DNA from: an uncultured Duganella sp.
GTDB lineage: Bacteria > Pseudomonadota > Gammaproteobacteria > Burkholderiales > Burkholderiaceae
Assembly (NCBI GenBank): GCA_946482635.1
Contig: CAMLSG010000083.1
Location: forward strand, 1-20,777
Length of the DNA stretch: 20,777 bases
Direction of reading: 5' to 3'
The notes under the pieces: model-generated
The model's input: only the letters and a program-made list of their open reading frames with translations
Told to the model about the DNA's origin: nothing
Databases searched by the model: none
Shown here: positions 7,441 to 15,350 of the stretch, piece by piece
Position numbering within the stretch: the stretch's first letter is position 1
Layout of the letters: each line of letters opens with the position of its first letter
Position numbers and translations under genes: made by a program

Positions 7441-8358
7441 TTAGTTGCTTTCAAGCCAAGGTGGGTTGGCCAATTCCTGCTTCAGGAAATCCACGAAACG
7501 CCGCGTGCGCAGGGGGCGCTGTTGCGCGTGTGCCGGCATCAGCACGACTATATCGGCCTCCGGCAATGCGTGGTCGGGCAGCACCCGTTGCAAGGCGCCG
7601 CTGCGCAACTCGCCTGCCACATCCCATTCGGAGCGCAGCATGATGCCCTGGCCATCGAGCGCCCATTGCTTGATCACGCGGCCGTCGTTGGAAGCCAGCG
7701 GCGGCGCGATGCGCACGGTGCGGTACTGGCTCGCGCCGGGCGGCAGCAGCTTCCAGCGCGTGGCATCTTCTTCGTTTTCGCGCAAAGCCAGGCAGGCGTG
7801 CCCTGCCAATTCCTCCAGCGTGCGCGGGCGGCCATGCCGCGCCAGGTAGGCCGGCGCCGCGCACAGGTAGCGCCGGTTACGGGCCAGCACCAGCTGCCGC
7901 AAGCTGGAATCGCGCAAGGCGCCGATGTGGACCACAACGTCCCAGCCCTCATGCAGCCGCTGGTTGGGACGATCGGACAATTCGAGCTCGAAGGCCAGCG
8001 CCGGGTGCAGCGCCCGGAAGCGCGCAGCCAGCGGCGCGATATGCGCGCTGCCGAATCCCATCGGCGCCAGCACGCGCAAGCGCCCCGCGAGTTCGTCGCG
8101 CTGTTCATGCAACGCTCCCTGCAAGGCTTCCAGGTCGGCCAGGATGGCTTGCGCGCGCTCGGCCAGGAGCTGCCCTTGTTCGGTCAACGCGATGCCGCGC
8201 CCCTGCCGGTCGGCCAGCTTGAGGCGCAGCTTGTCTTCGATGGCTTGCAGGCGCTGGGTGACGGAGGAAGGCGTCACGTCCAGCAGGCGCGCCGTGGCTG
8301 ACAGCGAAGGCTGGCTGGCCAAGGTGCAGAAAAAGCGCAGGTCGTCAGTGGAAAGCAT
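7441..8358 (-). CDS. LysR-family transcriptional regulator
   Basis: 305 residues. The N-terminal winged helix-turn-helix (about 1-60: DLRFFCTLASQPSLSATARLL then VTQRLQAIEDKL) is typical of LysR regulators. It is followed by a linker helix and an effector-binding domain of periplasmic-binding-protein fold (about 90-295, with GRLRVLAPMGFG at its start). Members activate or repress target genes in response to a small ligand, often a divergent neighbour. Here the divergent neighbour is the S41-type peptidase, with 72 bp between the two starts. It also lies just upstream of, and in the same direction as, the GDSL-ompW operon, a second possible target. The ligand is unknown. Confidence 0.93.
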   Translation of the reverse strand: MLSTDDLRFFCTLASQPSLSATARLLDVTPSSVTQRLQAIEDKLRLKLADRQGRGIALTEQGQLLAERAQAILADLEALQGALHEQRDELAGRLRVLAPMGFGSAHIAPLAARFRALHPALAFELELSDRPNQRLHEGWDVVVHIGALRDSSLRQLVLARNRRYLCAAPAYLARHGRPRTLEELAGHACLALRENEEDATRWKLLPPGASQYRTVRIAPPLASNDGRVIKQWALDGQGIMLRSEWDVAGELRSGALQRVLPDHALPEADIVVLMPAHAQQRPLRTRRFVDFLKQELANPPWLESN

Positions 8359-8377
8359 TAAGGCCGGACTGAAGCAA

Positions 8378-8420
8378 GTAATTAGGGAGTCTTAAGCACA
8401 GACTTTATTCCATTAATTAC
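8378..8420. promoter_or_regulatory. Divergent LysR / S41 control region with inverted repeats
   Basis: Within the 72-bp gap are the dyad GTAATTA (8378-8384) / TAATTAC (8414-8420) and, between them, AGTCT (8388-8392) / AGACT (8400-8404) with a 7-base spacer. AT-rich dyads in a LysR-divergent region are the usual form of LysR binding sites. Which dyad is bound is not decided by sequence alone. Confidence 0.45.
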
Positions 8421-8430
8421 AATTCCGGCA

Positions 8431-9774
8431 ATGAAAATTCCTGCCCTCCTCCTAGCCCTCGGCGCGCTGGCCTGCACGCCACTGCACGCCGACCCGGTGC
8501 GCTTTACGCCTGCGCAATTGCAGCAGGACCTGCAATTCGTGCGCGATGCCATCGAAAGCACCCATCCCGTCCCAACGCTGCGCTCGGGACAGCAGGCCTA
8601 TGAGCAAGCCTTCCTGGCGGCGCGCGGCAAACTGGACCATCCCATGTCGCGCGACGAAGCATGGCGCGTGCTGGCGGCCATGAATCCGGTCTTCAACGAT
8701 GCCCACCTTGGCGTCGTCCTTCCCGACTGGCGGGCGGAAACCCGGGAATATTTGCAGGCAGGCGGCAAGCTGTTTCCGTTCGAGGTCATGATCGATGGCC
8801 AGCAACGCTTGCGCATTGTCGAGGCGCTGGGCGGCGGCACGACGGCACTGGCCGGCCGCGTGGTCGACAGCATCAATGGCATGCCGGCAGCGCACATCCT
8901 GAGCGAACTGGGCGCCCTGGTACATGGCGACACCCCGGCCTTCCGCAACAAGCTGCTGGAGCGGCGTTTCTGGCTGTACTACTGGAAGAATTACGGCGCA
9001 ACGGAGCGCTTCACGCTGAACGCCGGCGGGCAGGTACTGGAGGCCAGCGCCTCGGCCGCACTGCCGGCCGCGGCGGCAGGCGAGAAATCGTTCGAACAGA
9101 CTTTCCAGTTCCGCATGCTGCCAGGTGGTACCGGGCTGTTGACCGTGAACCAGTTTGCCTGGCCCGACAAGCAGCGCTTCTACGATTTCGCCGAACGCGC
9201 CTTTACCAGCTTGCGCGATGCCGGCGCGCAGACGCTGTTGATCGACGTGCGTGAAAATGGCGGCGGCGACGACGATATGTGGAAGACCGGCATCCTGCGC
9301 TACATCGCCGACAAGCCCTACCGCAATGGTTCCAGCTATGTGAAAAAGGTGCTCGAAGGGCGAGCTGGTCCCGGCGAGAAAGTCGGCGATATCGTCAACG
9401 GCACCGTCGACAGCTGGGTACAGCCGGAGCCCGCCAATCCGCTGCACTTTGGCGGCAAAGTGTTCGTGCTGGTGGGCGACCTGACTTACTCGTCCGCCGT
9501 CCTGTTCAGTAATACGGTGCAGGACCACGGCTTCGCCAGACTGGTCGGCGCTGGCGGCTATGCCTACGTGCGCCAGACCGGCGGCACGCAGAAGAAGCAT
9601 GTGCTGCCAAACACCAGGCTGGAAGTGGTGGTGCCACGCTTCGTGCTTGACCGGCCTTCAGGCAAGCGCGAGCCGGCCCTGGTGCAGCCGGACATCGTGC
9701 TGGCGGACGACCCATTCGATCGCGATGCGCTGGTCAAGGCGCTCCTGAAGCATCCTGCCGCATCAGCGAATTGA
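8431..9774 (+). CDS. Exported S41-type (C-terminal-processing-like) peptidase
   Basis: 447 residues with a signal peptide MKIPALLLALGALACTPLHA (cleavage before Asp 21; an ALAC lipobox-like site is a weaker alternative). A PDZ-like segment lies around 125-165 (GRVVDSINGMPAAHI). The peptidase core shows LLIDVRENGGGDDD (269-282) and VFVLVGDLTYSSAVLFS, where Ser 354 or 355 is the predicted nucleophile. These are hallmarks of family S41, whose members cut proteins near C-termini or degrade peptides in the periplasm. There is no strong Shine-Dalgarno (only CCGG-like sequence upstream), but the start is fixed by the signal peptide. It is divergent from a LysR regulator. Its last 41 bases overlap the converging hydrolase gene. 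Confidence 0.88.
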   Translation: MKIPALLLALGALACTPLHADPVRFTPAQLQQDLQFVRDAIESTHPVPTLRSGQQAYEQAFLAARGKLDHPMSRDEAWRVLAAMNPVFNDAHLGVVLPDWRAETREYLQAGGKLFPFEVMIDGQQRLRIVEALGGGTTALAGRVVDSINGMPAAHILSELGALVHGDTPAFRNKLLERRFWLYYWKNYGATERFTLNAGGQVLEASASAALPAAAAGEKSFEQTFQFRMLPGGTGLLTVNQFAWPDKQRFYDFAERAFTSLRDAGAQTLLIDVRENGGGDDDMWKTGILRYIADKPYRNGSSYVKKVLEGRAGPGEKVGDIVNGTVDSWVQPEPANPLHFGGKVFVLVGDLTYSSAVLFSNTVQDHGFARLVGAGGYAYVRQTGGTQKKHVLPNTRLEVVVPRFVLDRPSGKREPALVQPDIVLADDPFDRDALVKALLKHPAASAN

Positions 9775-11257
9775 AGTAGCTGCGCGCGGCCAGCAGGCAA
9801 GGCGCGCCAGCCAGGCGGGCGTGATAGGCGTCCATCATCAATTCGTTGACGCTGCGGCCGCTTTTCGGAGCCTCTTCCTGCGCCCTCTTCAACGCTTCTT
9901 CGCCGATCAGGACGAAACTGCGGCGGGCCGTGCTGAATTCATCCTGCGTCCCCTGCTCTTCCAAGTCGACCACCGTCGGCGGCGCGCCGTGCTCGCTGAA
10001 ATATTCGGCCGCCGCCGTCGCATTGTAGAAGGGCACCGAAGGGTCTTTGCTGCCGCCGCACAGCAGCAAAGGGCTGCGCGGCGTGTAGTTGCGCAAGTCG
10101 TTCTTCAGCATCCATTTGCGCAGGTTGTTGGCGGGCGTGCAGTCGCCGTCGTCGCAGGGATGCTGGGCCAGGTCCTGCAAATAGGCGTCGCGGTAGCTCG
10201 TTCGCACCAAGTGCGGATTGCTGAAGTAGACGGAAGCGCCCCTGCCCTGGGGCTGCGAGTCGAGTGCAAAGAGGGCGGACTTGGGCAGCTTGCCCTGCTT
10301 GACCAGTTCCTTGCGCGTCATCCTGGTTGGGAACAGGGTTTCGATGCCGCTGGCGTACTGCAGTTCATACAGCTCTTCCGGCTTGCTGTAGATGGCGGCG
10401 CCGGCGCGCTGGGCGGAAGTGGCAATCAGCGGCAGGTAAATGGTGATGCCGGCATTGGGCTGGCCGCTGAACACCATGTCGGAAAAGCGTGCCATCGCAT
10501 ACGGGCCGGACAGGCCTGCGGCTGCCGTAACCTTGAATTCGCTGCCTTGCTGCATGGCGCGCTGCGTGGCCAGCGTGACGTGGCCGCCCTGCGAGTAGCC
10601 GGCCAGGAACAGCTGCGGCGCGGCCTGAACTTTGAGTTGCGCCATCGCCGTGCGCGCCGCGCGCATGGCGTCGATCATGTCGGCCGACTGCTGCTCGGCG
10701 TTCAGGTAAGGGTGGTAAGGCAGCGAGGAGCCATCGTAGCCTGCGTAATTGGGCGCCACCACGATGTAGCCTTGCGCGGTGAACAAGGCCGCCACCAGTT
10801 TGGCCTCGCCGCGCAGGCGCGCCATATTGTGGTCCTTGGCGGTCGAAGTGCCGTGCGCGTACAGAAGCACCGGCCGCGGCCCCTGGCAGACGGGATCTTT
10901 TCCGGATGGGAGGATCAGGGCAGTACTGGCATCCGTGGGTTCGCCGCTGCCGCCGATGGTACTATAGCGCAGGCTGTAGGTGGTGATGGTACAGCGCGGC
11001 TTGCCCGCCACTTCAGCTAGCGCACTGCCGGCCTTCTCCAGCACTTCGGCCAGCATGGTGGGCTCGATGCGCTTGGAGGTGCTGAACACGCCGGTTTCGA
11101 TGCGGGACAGGGTGGGACCGGAAAGCACGGTGCCGCGTTCAGGGACGGCCAGCACGGTGCGCGAGACGGTCGAGGATTCTGCTGCGGCGCAAGAAGGCGG
11201 AGGAAAGGCTGCAACCAGAATGGAAAGGTATGTCGCAATTTTCCGGACAAGGCACAT
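9734..11257 (-). CDS. Exported lipase-like alpha/beta hydrolase (secretory-lipase type)
   Basis: 507 residues from ATG 11257, which has GGAGG 5 bases upstream and opens a signal peptide (MCLVRKIATYLSILVAAF... cleaved near CAAA/ES). The frame remains open upstream to 11545 but without a suitable start. Motifs are LLYAHGT (132-137, oxyanion region), VVAPNYAGYDGSS (166-177), nucleophile GYSQGG with Ser 222, and Asp 405 in LLCGGSKDPSVPF. The C-terminal AYHARLAGAPCLLAARSYF contains His 479, which I take as the triad His because no His stands at the more usual site soon after Asp 405. It resembles bacterial members of the secretory lipase group. Substrate is unknown; location is periplasmic or extracellular. 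Confidence 0.85.
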   Translation of the reverse strand: MCLVRKIATYLSILVAAFPPPSCAAAESSTVSRTVLAVPERGTVLSGPTLSRIETGVFSTSKRIEPTMLAEVLEKAGSALAEVAGKPRCTITTYSLRYSTIGGSGEPTDASTALILPSGKDPVCQGPRPVLLYAHGTSTAKDHNMARLRGEAKLVAALFTAQGYIVVAPNYAGYDGSSLPYHPYLNAEQQSADMIDAMRAARTAMAQLKVQAAPQLFLAGYSQGGHVTLATQRAMQQGSEFKVTAAAGLSGPYAMARFSDMVFSGQPNAGITIYLPLIATSAQRAGAAIYSKPEELYELQYASGIETLFPTRMTRKELVKQGKLPKSALFALDSQPQGRGASVYFSNPHLVRTSYRDAYLQDLAQHPCDDGDCTPANNLRKWMLKNDLRNYTPRSPLLLCGGSKDPSVPFYNATAAAEYFSEHGAPPTVVDLEEQGTQDEFSTARRSFVLIGEEALKRAQEEAPKSGRSVNELMMDAYHARLAGAPCLLAARSYFNSLMRQDASGAP

Positions 11258-11547
11258 ATTGGCCTCCGTGCATGTGCAGGAGAATGCCGCCCAACCTGAA
11301 CGCGCGGCACGTATGTATGATGTAAGCATACTCCTCCAGCTACCCGGACAGCGCGCGGATTCGCTGTGCTCCCCCTCAAGCATCCACCGGCAAGCATCAC
11401 GCCTAGGCAGGCGAAAATCCGCAAGTGGTATTTCTGTCGTTGGCTCACAACATAGCTGACCAAGCACCTTATTCTTATTACGCATCAAGATCCGTGCAAG
11501 ACAATGTGCCACCATGGCTTTTCTGATCGCTTGACAAGGACTCAAGC
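11258..11547. other. 290-bp divergent intergenic region upstream of the effector gene
   Basis: No convincing gene. The frames open here are upstream extensions or shadows of neighbours. A weak dyad GTATG (11315-11319) / CATAC (11327-11331) is present. Base composition falls along this stretch from G+C-rich to A+T-richer towards 11548, so the left boundary of the acquired segment probably lies inside it. No repeat or attachment-site-like sequence was recognised. Confidence 0.4.
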
Positions 11548-13239
11548 ATGGCCACTAAACTATCCGTTGACATGAGTTCAGGAGGCAGAAAAGCGCAGGG
11601 ATTCTGCACCCCGAAGGATGACAAGACGCCGCAGGTCATGCACGTTCTGCCGAAGCGCGTTGTTCCAATTCTCTTCTTGCCCGGAATTATGGGTTCGAAC
11701 TTGCGCATGAACGCGGAGCGTCAACAGCGCTTAAACAAATCCAATAACGTCGCTTGGCGTCTGGACAAGCTGAATGAGGTAACAGAGTTCCTTGAAGCAT
11801 CACCAGTTCGTCGCCAACTGCAGTTGGATCCTCAAGCAACCGAGGTGGATTGCTACGATGGCGGAATGGCGCCAACCGGAAACACCCATGAAAATGCCGG
11901 TCAACGCCAGGATCACAGCAAGGTTAGAGTCGCACTGCGCTTCGAAATCGATTCTCCGTTGCTTTCGGACGATCCACCTTCCGTCACACCGCGCCGGACC
12001 AAAGAAGAAAAGGCAAGGGAGCGAGGATGGGGAGAAATACGTTTCAACAGTTACAGACATATCCTTGAGCAATGCGAACAGCATCTGAACCGCCATGGCC
12101 CCGATAGCTATTGGAAAAGAATCATTGGTCACAATCCAGCTGAGTGGGGAGCTGTAGCGAATCCTGCGATCACGCCATTGACTGAGGAAGAATTCAAGGC
12201 TGCGACAAAGGATTGCTTGTTCCCCGTCCACGCCATGGGATACAACTGGCTGCAATCCAACGAAGACTCGGCACGCATCGTTTCGAGAAGAATCAAGAAC
12301 CTCATACTTGACTACCAAAGAAGCGGCTTTGCTTGTGAGAAGGTCATCGTCATTAGCCATTCTATGGGCGGTTTACTAGCCCGTGCATTGATTCATCCGG
12401 ATATGGGCAACATCAATGACAAAATACTCGGGATCGTACATGGCGTTATGCCTGCACTCGGGGCACCGGCGGCCTACAGGCGCATGCGCTGTGGCTTTGA
12501 AGAAGGCAAAATGGGGATGAACCCAGCGCCCAAGTTTCTTGGAAATTTCGGCAATGAGGTCACTGCAGTTCTCGGTAATGCACCCGGAGGCCTTCAACTG
12601 TTGCCCAACTGCGCCTATGGGAATGGCTGGCTCGAAATTCGGCGCAATGGCCTGCTTGTCGATCAATTTCCAAAAAACGGCGATCCCTATGAAGAGATCT
12701 ATTGCCTGCGTAATCGATGGTTCGGCTTACTGCGAGAAGAATGGCTGAATCCAGCGGGAAGTCAAAGTGCCGGGATCGCGAGAACTACGAGATTACTCCG
12801 TGAGGCCAGGCAGTTCCATCTCGACTTAGTCGACACCTTCCACGAGCAAAGCTATGCGCATTATGGTGCTGACGCAGCACGCCCATCCTGGGACAGGATC
12901 GTATGGAACCTGAATGACACGAACGTTGATCCCGCATGGGTAGACTATCGCATCACCAACGACAGCAGGCAGGGGAAGTTGGCACTTGCCGGAAAGACGA
13001 TCAAGGGTACCCCCATAAACGGCGTCAGCGCAGAACTTGGTCCTTCACAAGGAGCAGGTGATCAAACAGTCCCGCTCCGTTCATCCGATCGTCAACTCTT
13101 AAGCAATCGGTTCAAGGCAATCTTTCGCCAGACCGGGTATGAACATCAGACCAGCTTTAGCAATGACGATGCCTTGCATTCAACGATGTTCAGCATCATA
13201 AAAATAGCCGCCACAATGAAATGGGGAAGCCATGCGTAG
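11548..13239 (+). CDS. tle4: Predicted type VI secretion lipase effector, Tle4-like
   Basis: 563 residues, no signal peptide. Alpha/beta hydrolase: oxyanion-region FLPGIMGSNLR (43-53), nucleophile elbow ISHSMGGLLARA with Ser 272 (Ser replaces the first Gly of GxSxG), Asp 505 in GAGDQTVPL, and His 533 (GYEHQTSF) or His 544 (DALHST) as triad His. Tle effectors are phospholipases delivered by the type VI secretion system to break the phospholipids of rival cells. The decisive context is the overlapping downstream gene, which looks like a Tli4 immunity protein. AAGGA lies 7 bases before the ATG. No VgrG, PAAR or Hcp gene is nearby, so it would be a cargo effector encoded away from its apparatus. 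Its DNA is clearly lower in G+C than its neighbours. Exact Tle class is inferred. Confidence 0.82.
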   Translation: MATKLSVDMSSGGRKAQGFCTPKDDKTPQVMHVLPKRVVPILFLPGIMGSNLRMNAERQQRLNKSNNVAWRLDKLNEVTEFLEASPVRRQLQLDPQATEVDCYDGGMAPTGNTHENAGQRQDHSKVRVALRFEIDSPLLSDDPPSVTPRRTKEEKARERGWGEIRFNSYRHILEQCEQHLNRHGPDSYWKRIIGHNPAEWGAVANPAITPLTEEEFKAATKDCLFPVHAMGYNWLQSNEDSARIVSRRIKNLILDYQRSGFACEKVIVISHSMGGLLARALIHPDMGNINDKILGIVHGVMPALGAPAAYRRMRCGFEEGKMGMNPAPKFLGNFGNEVTAVLGNAPGGLQLLPNCAYGNGWLEIRRNGLLVDQFPKNGDPYEEIYCLRNRWFGLLREEWLNPAGSQSAGIARTTRLLREARQFHLDLVDTFHEQSYAHYGADAARPSWDRIVWNLNDTNVDPAWVDYRITNDSRQGKLALAGKTIKGTPINGVSAELGPSQGAGDQTVPLRSSDRQLLSNRFKAIFRQTGYEHQTSFSNDDALHSTMFSIIKIAATMKWGSHA

Positions 13240-14323
13240 CTTCATCACGGCAATGGCGATGCCGCTAGCAATAGTTCTATTTCTCCTACCTGGCGATAGC
13301 ACTTCGGTCGAATATCAACATACAGGGAGCAAAAAAATGAACTCAACTTCGAACAGACTGGTCGAGGTTAGCGCAGCGACAAACACGATCTGCGTCGGGA
13401 GATTCCTGATAGATGTGCCCAAAGGTGCGGTAGTAGTTTACGGTCCGGCGCGCGTCCCGTTCCATTTATCAAGGATGGAAGGTGAGGGGGCAGGCCTGGA
13501 CAGCGAAGTCAAACGAGCGCTTGCAAAAATTGAGGAGAATCGAGAGTTCGCGCGAGGCGCATTGAAAAAAAAAGAGTCAATGCTGGGCAAGGTACTGCCT
13601 GGCATAGTGGAGCAACACAAGATGGTTATTGGCATCGGGCGCGGCAGCTTCGCCGATTACAACGTCCAGTCATTCCTCCGGCTTGGAGATGACCTGTTCT
13701 TGCAGGAGTACGAAGTTGACGGTGAGGGTGATGCTTACCTTGAAGCGGTAGCTTTACTGATGGAGGTCGCACGCTCTTTGCGCATTCGCCCATCCGACGA
13801 GATTCCAAATGAACCGGGACTTTGCCTGGACGGAGCTTTCCTCCGCGAACCTGCTCGCTATATGCTGGAAGAAGTCACGCTAGGCATTCGGCTGCCGCAA
13901 TTCGAAGACGTCCACATGGCAATCGAAATGACGAAGAAGGAAATCCTTATTGAGTCGGATGCTTTGGAACCCAGGATGAACCATGCAAAACAGGCGGCCT
14001 TCGCGTCCGGCATGGGAAAGTGGTACTCACGAATCAAATTCCTTCGATGTGGTTACCGTCACTTAGGGGGCTGGGAAGGGTTCGAAGTACTTGCCCATAA
14101 ACCCGCGCAAGAATTTGAGGGCGAAAGCCATGAATTCGCCTTCCAAAGCCACGGTGAGCCCAAGAACCCTTTGCTGCCAGTGCTGCAGATTGAATTGCAC
14201 ACTGGCGTCAAGGGAAACACCACCGGAGGTACTAAACCCTCCATCAGTGACGAAGAAGCAGTCTTCCTGTGGGACTCGATCATTGGCTCGATCCGGCCGA
14301 GGCCAATTAGTGGACAGCGCTAA
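13232..14323 (+). CDS. tli4: Predicted Tli4-family immunity protein for the adjacent lipase effector
   Basis: 363 residues, overlapping the effector gene by 8 bases (ATGCGTAG), so probably translationally coupled. Tli4-like features are the CVGRFLIDVPKGAVV motif after the N-terminal region, a two-domain layout (about 45-190 and 200-355), and the ending LWDSIIGSIRPRP. Immunity proteins of this class bind the lipase in the periplasm and block it. The first 28 residues (MRSFITAMAMPLAIVLFLLPG...) form a plausible signal sequence, preceded by GGGGA 4 bases from the ATG. A second in-frame ATG at 13337 (codon 36) has a better Shine-Dalgarno, AGGGAG 7 bases upstream, and would give a 328-residue form without the signal. 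Low G+C and frequent A-runs match the effector gene. Confidence 0.82.
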   Translation: MRSFITAMAMPLAIVLFLLPGDSTSVEYQHTGSKKMNSTSNRLVEVSAATNTICVGRFLIDVPKGAVVVYGPARVPFHLSRMEGEGAGLDSEVKRALAKIEENREFARGALKKKESMLGKVLPGIVEQHKMVIGIGRGSFADYNVQSFLRLGDDLFLQEYEVDGEGDAYLEAVALLMEVARSLRIRPSDEIPNEPGLCLDGAFLREPARYMLEEVTLGIRLPQFEDVHMAIEMTKKEILIESDALEPRMNHAKQAAFASGMGKWYSRIKFLRCGYRHLGGWEGFEVLAHKPAQEFEGESHEFAFQSHGEPKNPLLPVLQIELHTGVKGNTTGGTKPSISDEEAVFLWDSIIGSIRPRPISGQR

Positions 14324-14336
14324 CCGGAGAAGCGTT

Positions 14337-15350
14337 TTACGACTGCAGGAAACGCTCAATAATGCCGGTTGAACCGAATGCGGCGCGGCGCAGGCGGTCG
14401 TTGACGCCCAGCCAGGCATCGTCGCTCGGCGGTGCTTCCACGAGGATCAGCTCGACGTGCTGCTGATCCATCGCGCGCAACGCGGCATACACGCCATAAG
14501 CATACCCCTTTGGCTCGGCCGGTAGCGTCACATTTGGTTGAGACAACACAAACGGCGAGTAGTGGATCACCGCGGCACTACGCCCACGCAGCTTGAGTTC
14601 CGCAAGGGTTTTTTCGATGTCGCCAGTGGGCAACAGTGCCACCGGGGCTTTCGGCGCGTAATGCGATTCCAGCGTGCCGGAAGCGCGCGGCGCGGCCTGG
14701 TCGGGCTGGCGCGGCATGATGCCGATCACGTCGGCAATCTGCTGCGCTGTGATGTGGCCGGGGCGCAGCAGCACCGGGCCGTGCGTGGCCAGGCGCGACA
14801 TGTCGAGGATAGTTGACTCAATGCCAACCTGGCTCGATCCGCCATCGAGGATGGCTGCCAGGCGCGGGTCGTCGCCGAATTCGTCATGCACGTGCTGGGC
14901 GGTCGTCGGGCTGACGTTGCCGAACTTGTTGGCCGAAGGCGCTGCGACGCCGCCCTTGCCTTCCTTGAATGCTTGCAGCAGCTGCATCGCCACAGGGTGC
15001 GAAGGGCAGCGGATGCCGACCGTATCCTGGCCGCCGGAGACCGCGTCGGGAATATGCGCGTTGCGCTTCAGGATCAGCGTCAGCGGGCCGGGCCAGAAGG
15101 CGCGCACCAAGGCGCGTGCTTCGTCGGGTATTTCGGTGGTCCAGTAATCGATGTCGGCGCCGGGGGCGACGTGCACGATCACTGGGTGGTCCTGCGGGCG
15201 GCCTTTGGCGGCGTAGATCTTTGCGACGGCGGCCGGGTTCTCCGCATCCGCACCGAGGCCGTACACGGTCTCGGTAGGGAATGCGACCAGGTCGCCATTC
15301 GCCAGCGCAGCTGCTGCGCCGGCGATGTCGCGGGATGCGGCGTCGGTCAT
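14337..15350 (-). CDS. sua5: L-threonylcarbamoyladenylate synthase, long Sua5 form
   Basis: 337 residues. Makes threonylcarbamoyl-AMP from threonine, bicarbonate and ATP for the t6A37 modification of ANN-decoding tRNAs; cytoplasmic. The YrdC-like domain occupies about 1-205, with [12 protein letters not shown] (25-36), KGRPQDHP (49-56) and [15 protein letters not shown]. The extra C-terminal Sua5 domain follows (from [16 protein letters not shown] onward), which the short E. coli TsaC lacks. The start at 15350 makes an ATGA overlap with the purK stop, so I reject the open frame to 15512. It is last in the purine unit and ends 13 bases from the converging immunity gene, with no terminator visible between them. 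Confidence 0.94.
   Translation of the reverse strand: MTDAASRDIAGAAAALANGDLVAFPTETVYGLGADAENPAAVAKIYAAKGRPQDHPVIVHVAPGADIDYWTTEIPDEARALVRAFWPGPLTLILKRNAHIPDAVSGGQDTVGIRCPSHPVAMQLLQAFKEGKGGVAAPSANKFGNVSPTTAQHVHDEFGDDPRLAAILDGGSSQVGIESTILDMSRLATHGPVLLRPGHITAQQIADVIGIMPRQPDQAAPRASGTLESHYAPKAPVALLPTGDIEKTLAELKLRGRSAAVIHYSPFVLSQPNVTLPAEPKGYAYGVYAALRAMDQQHVELILVEAPPSDDAWLGVNDRLRRAAFGSTGIIERFLQS

Noticed and set aside
11531..11536. TTGACA as a -35 box for the effector gene
   Set aside because: It is only 11 bases before the start codon and overlaps the ribosome-binding region, leaving no room for a -10.
11258..11545. 96-codon upstream extension of the exported hydrolase
   Set aside because: The ATG at 11257 has GGAGG at 5 bases and begins a signal peptide; the extension has neither.
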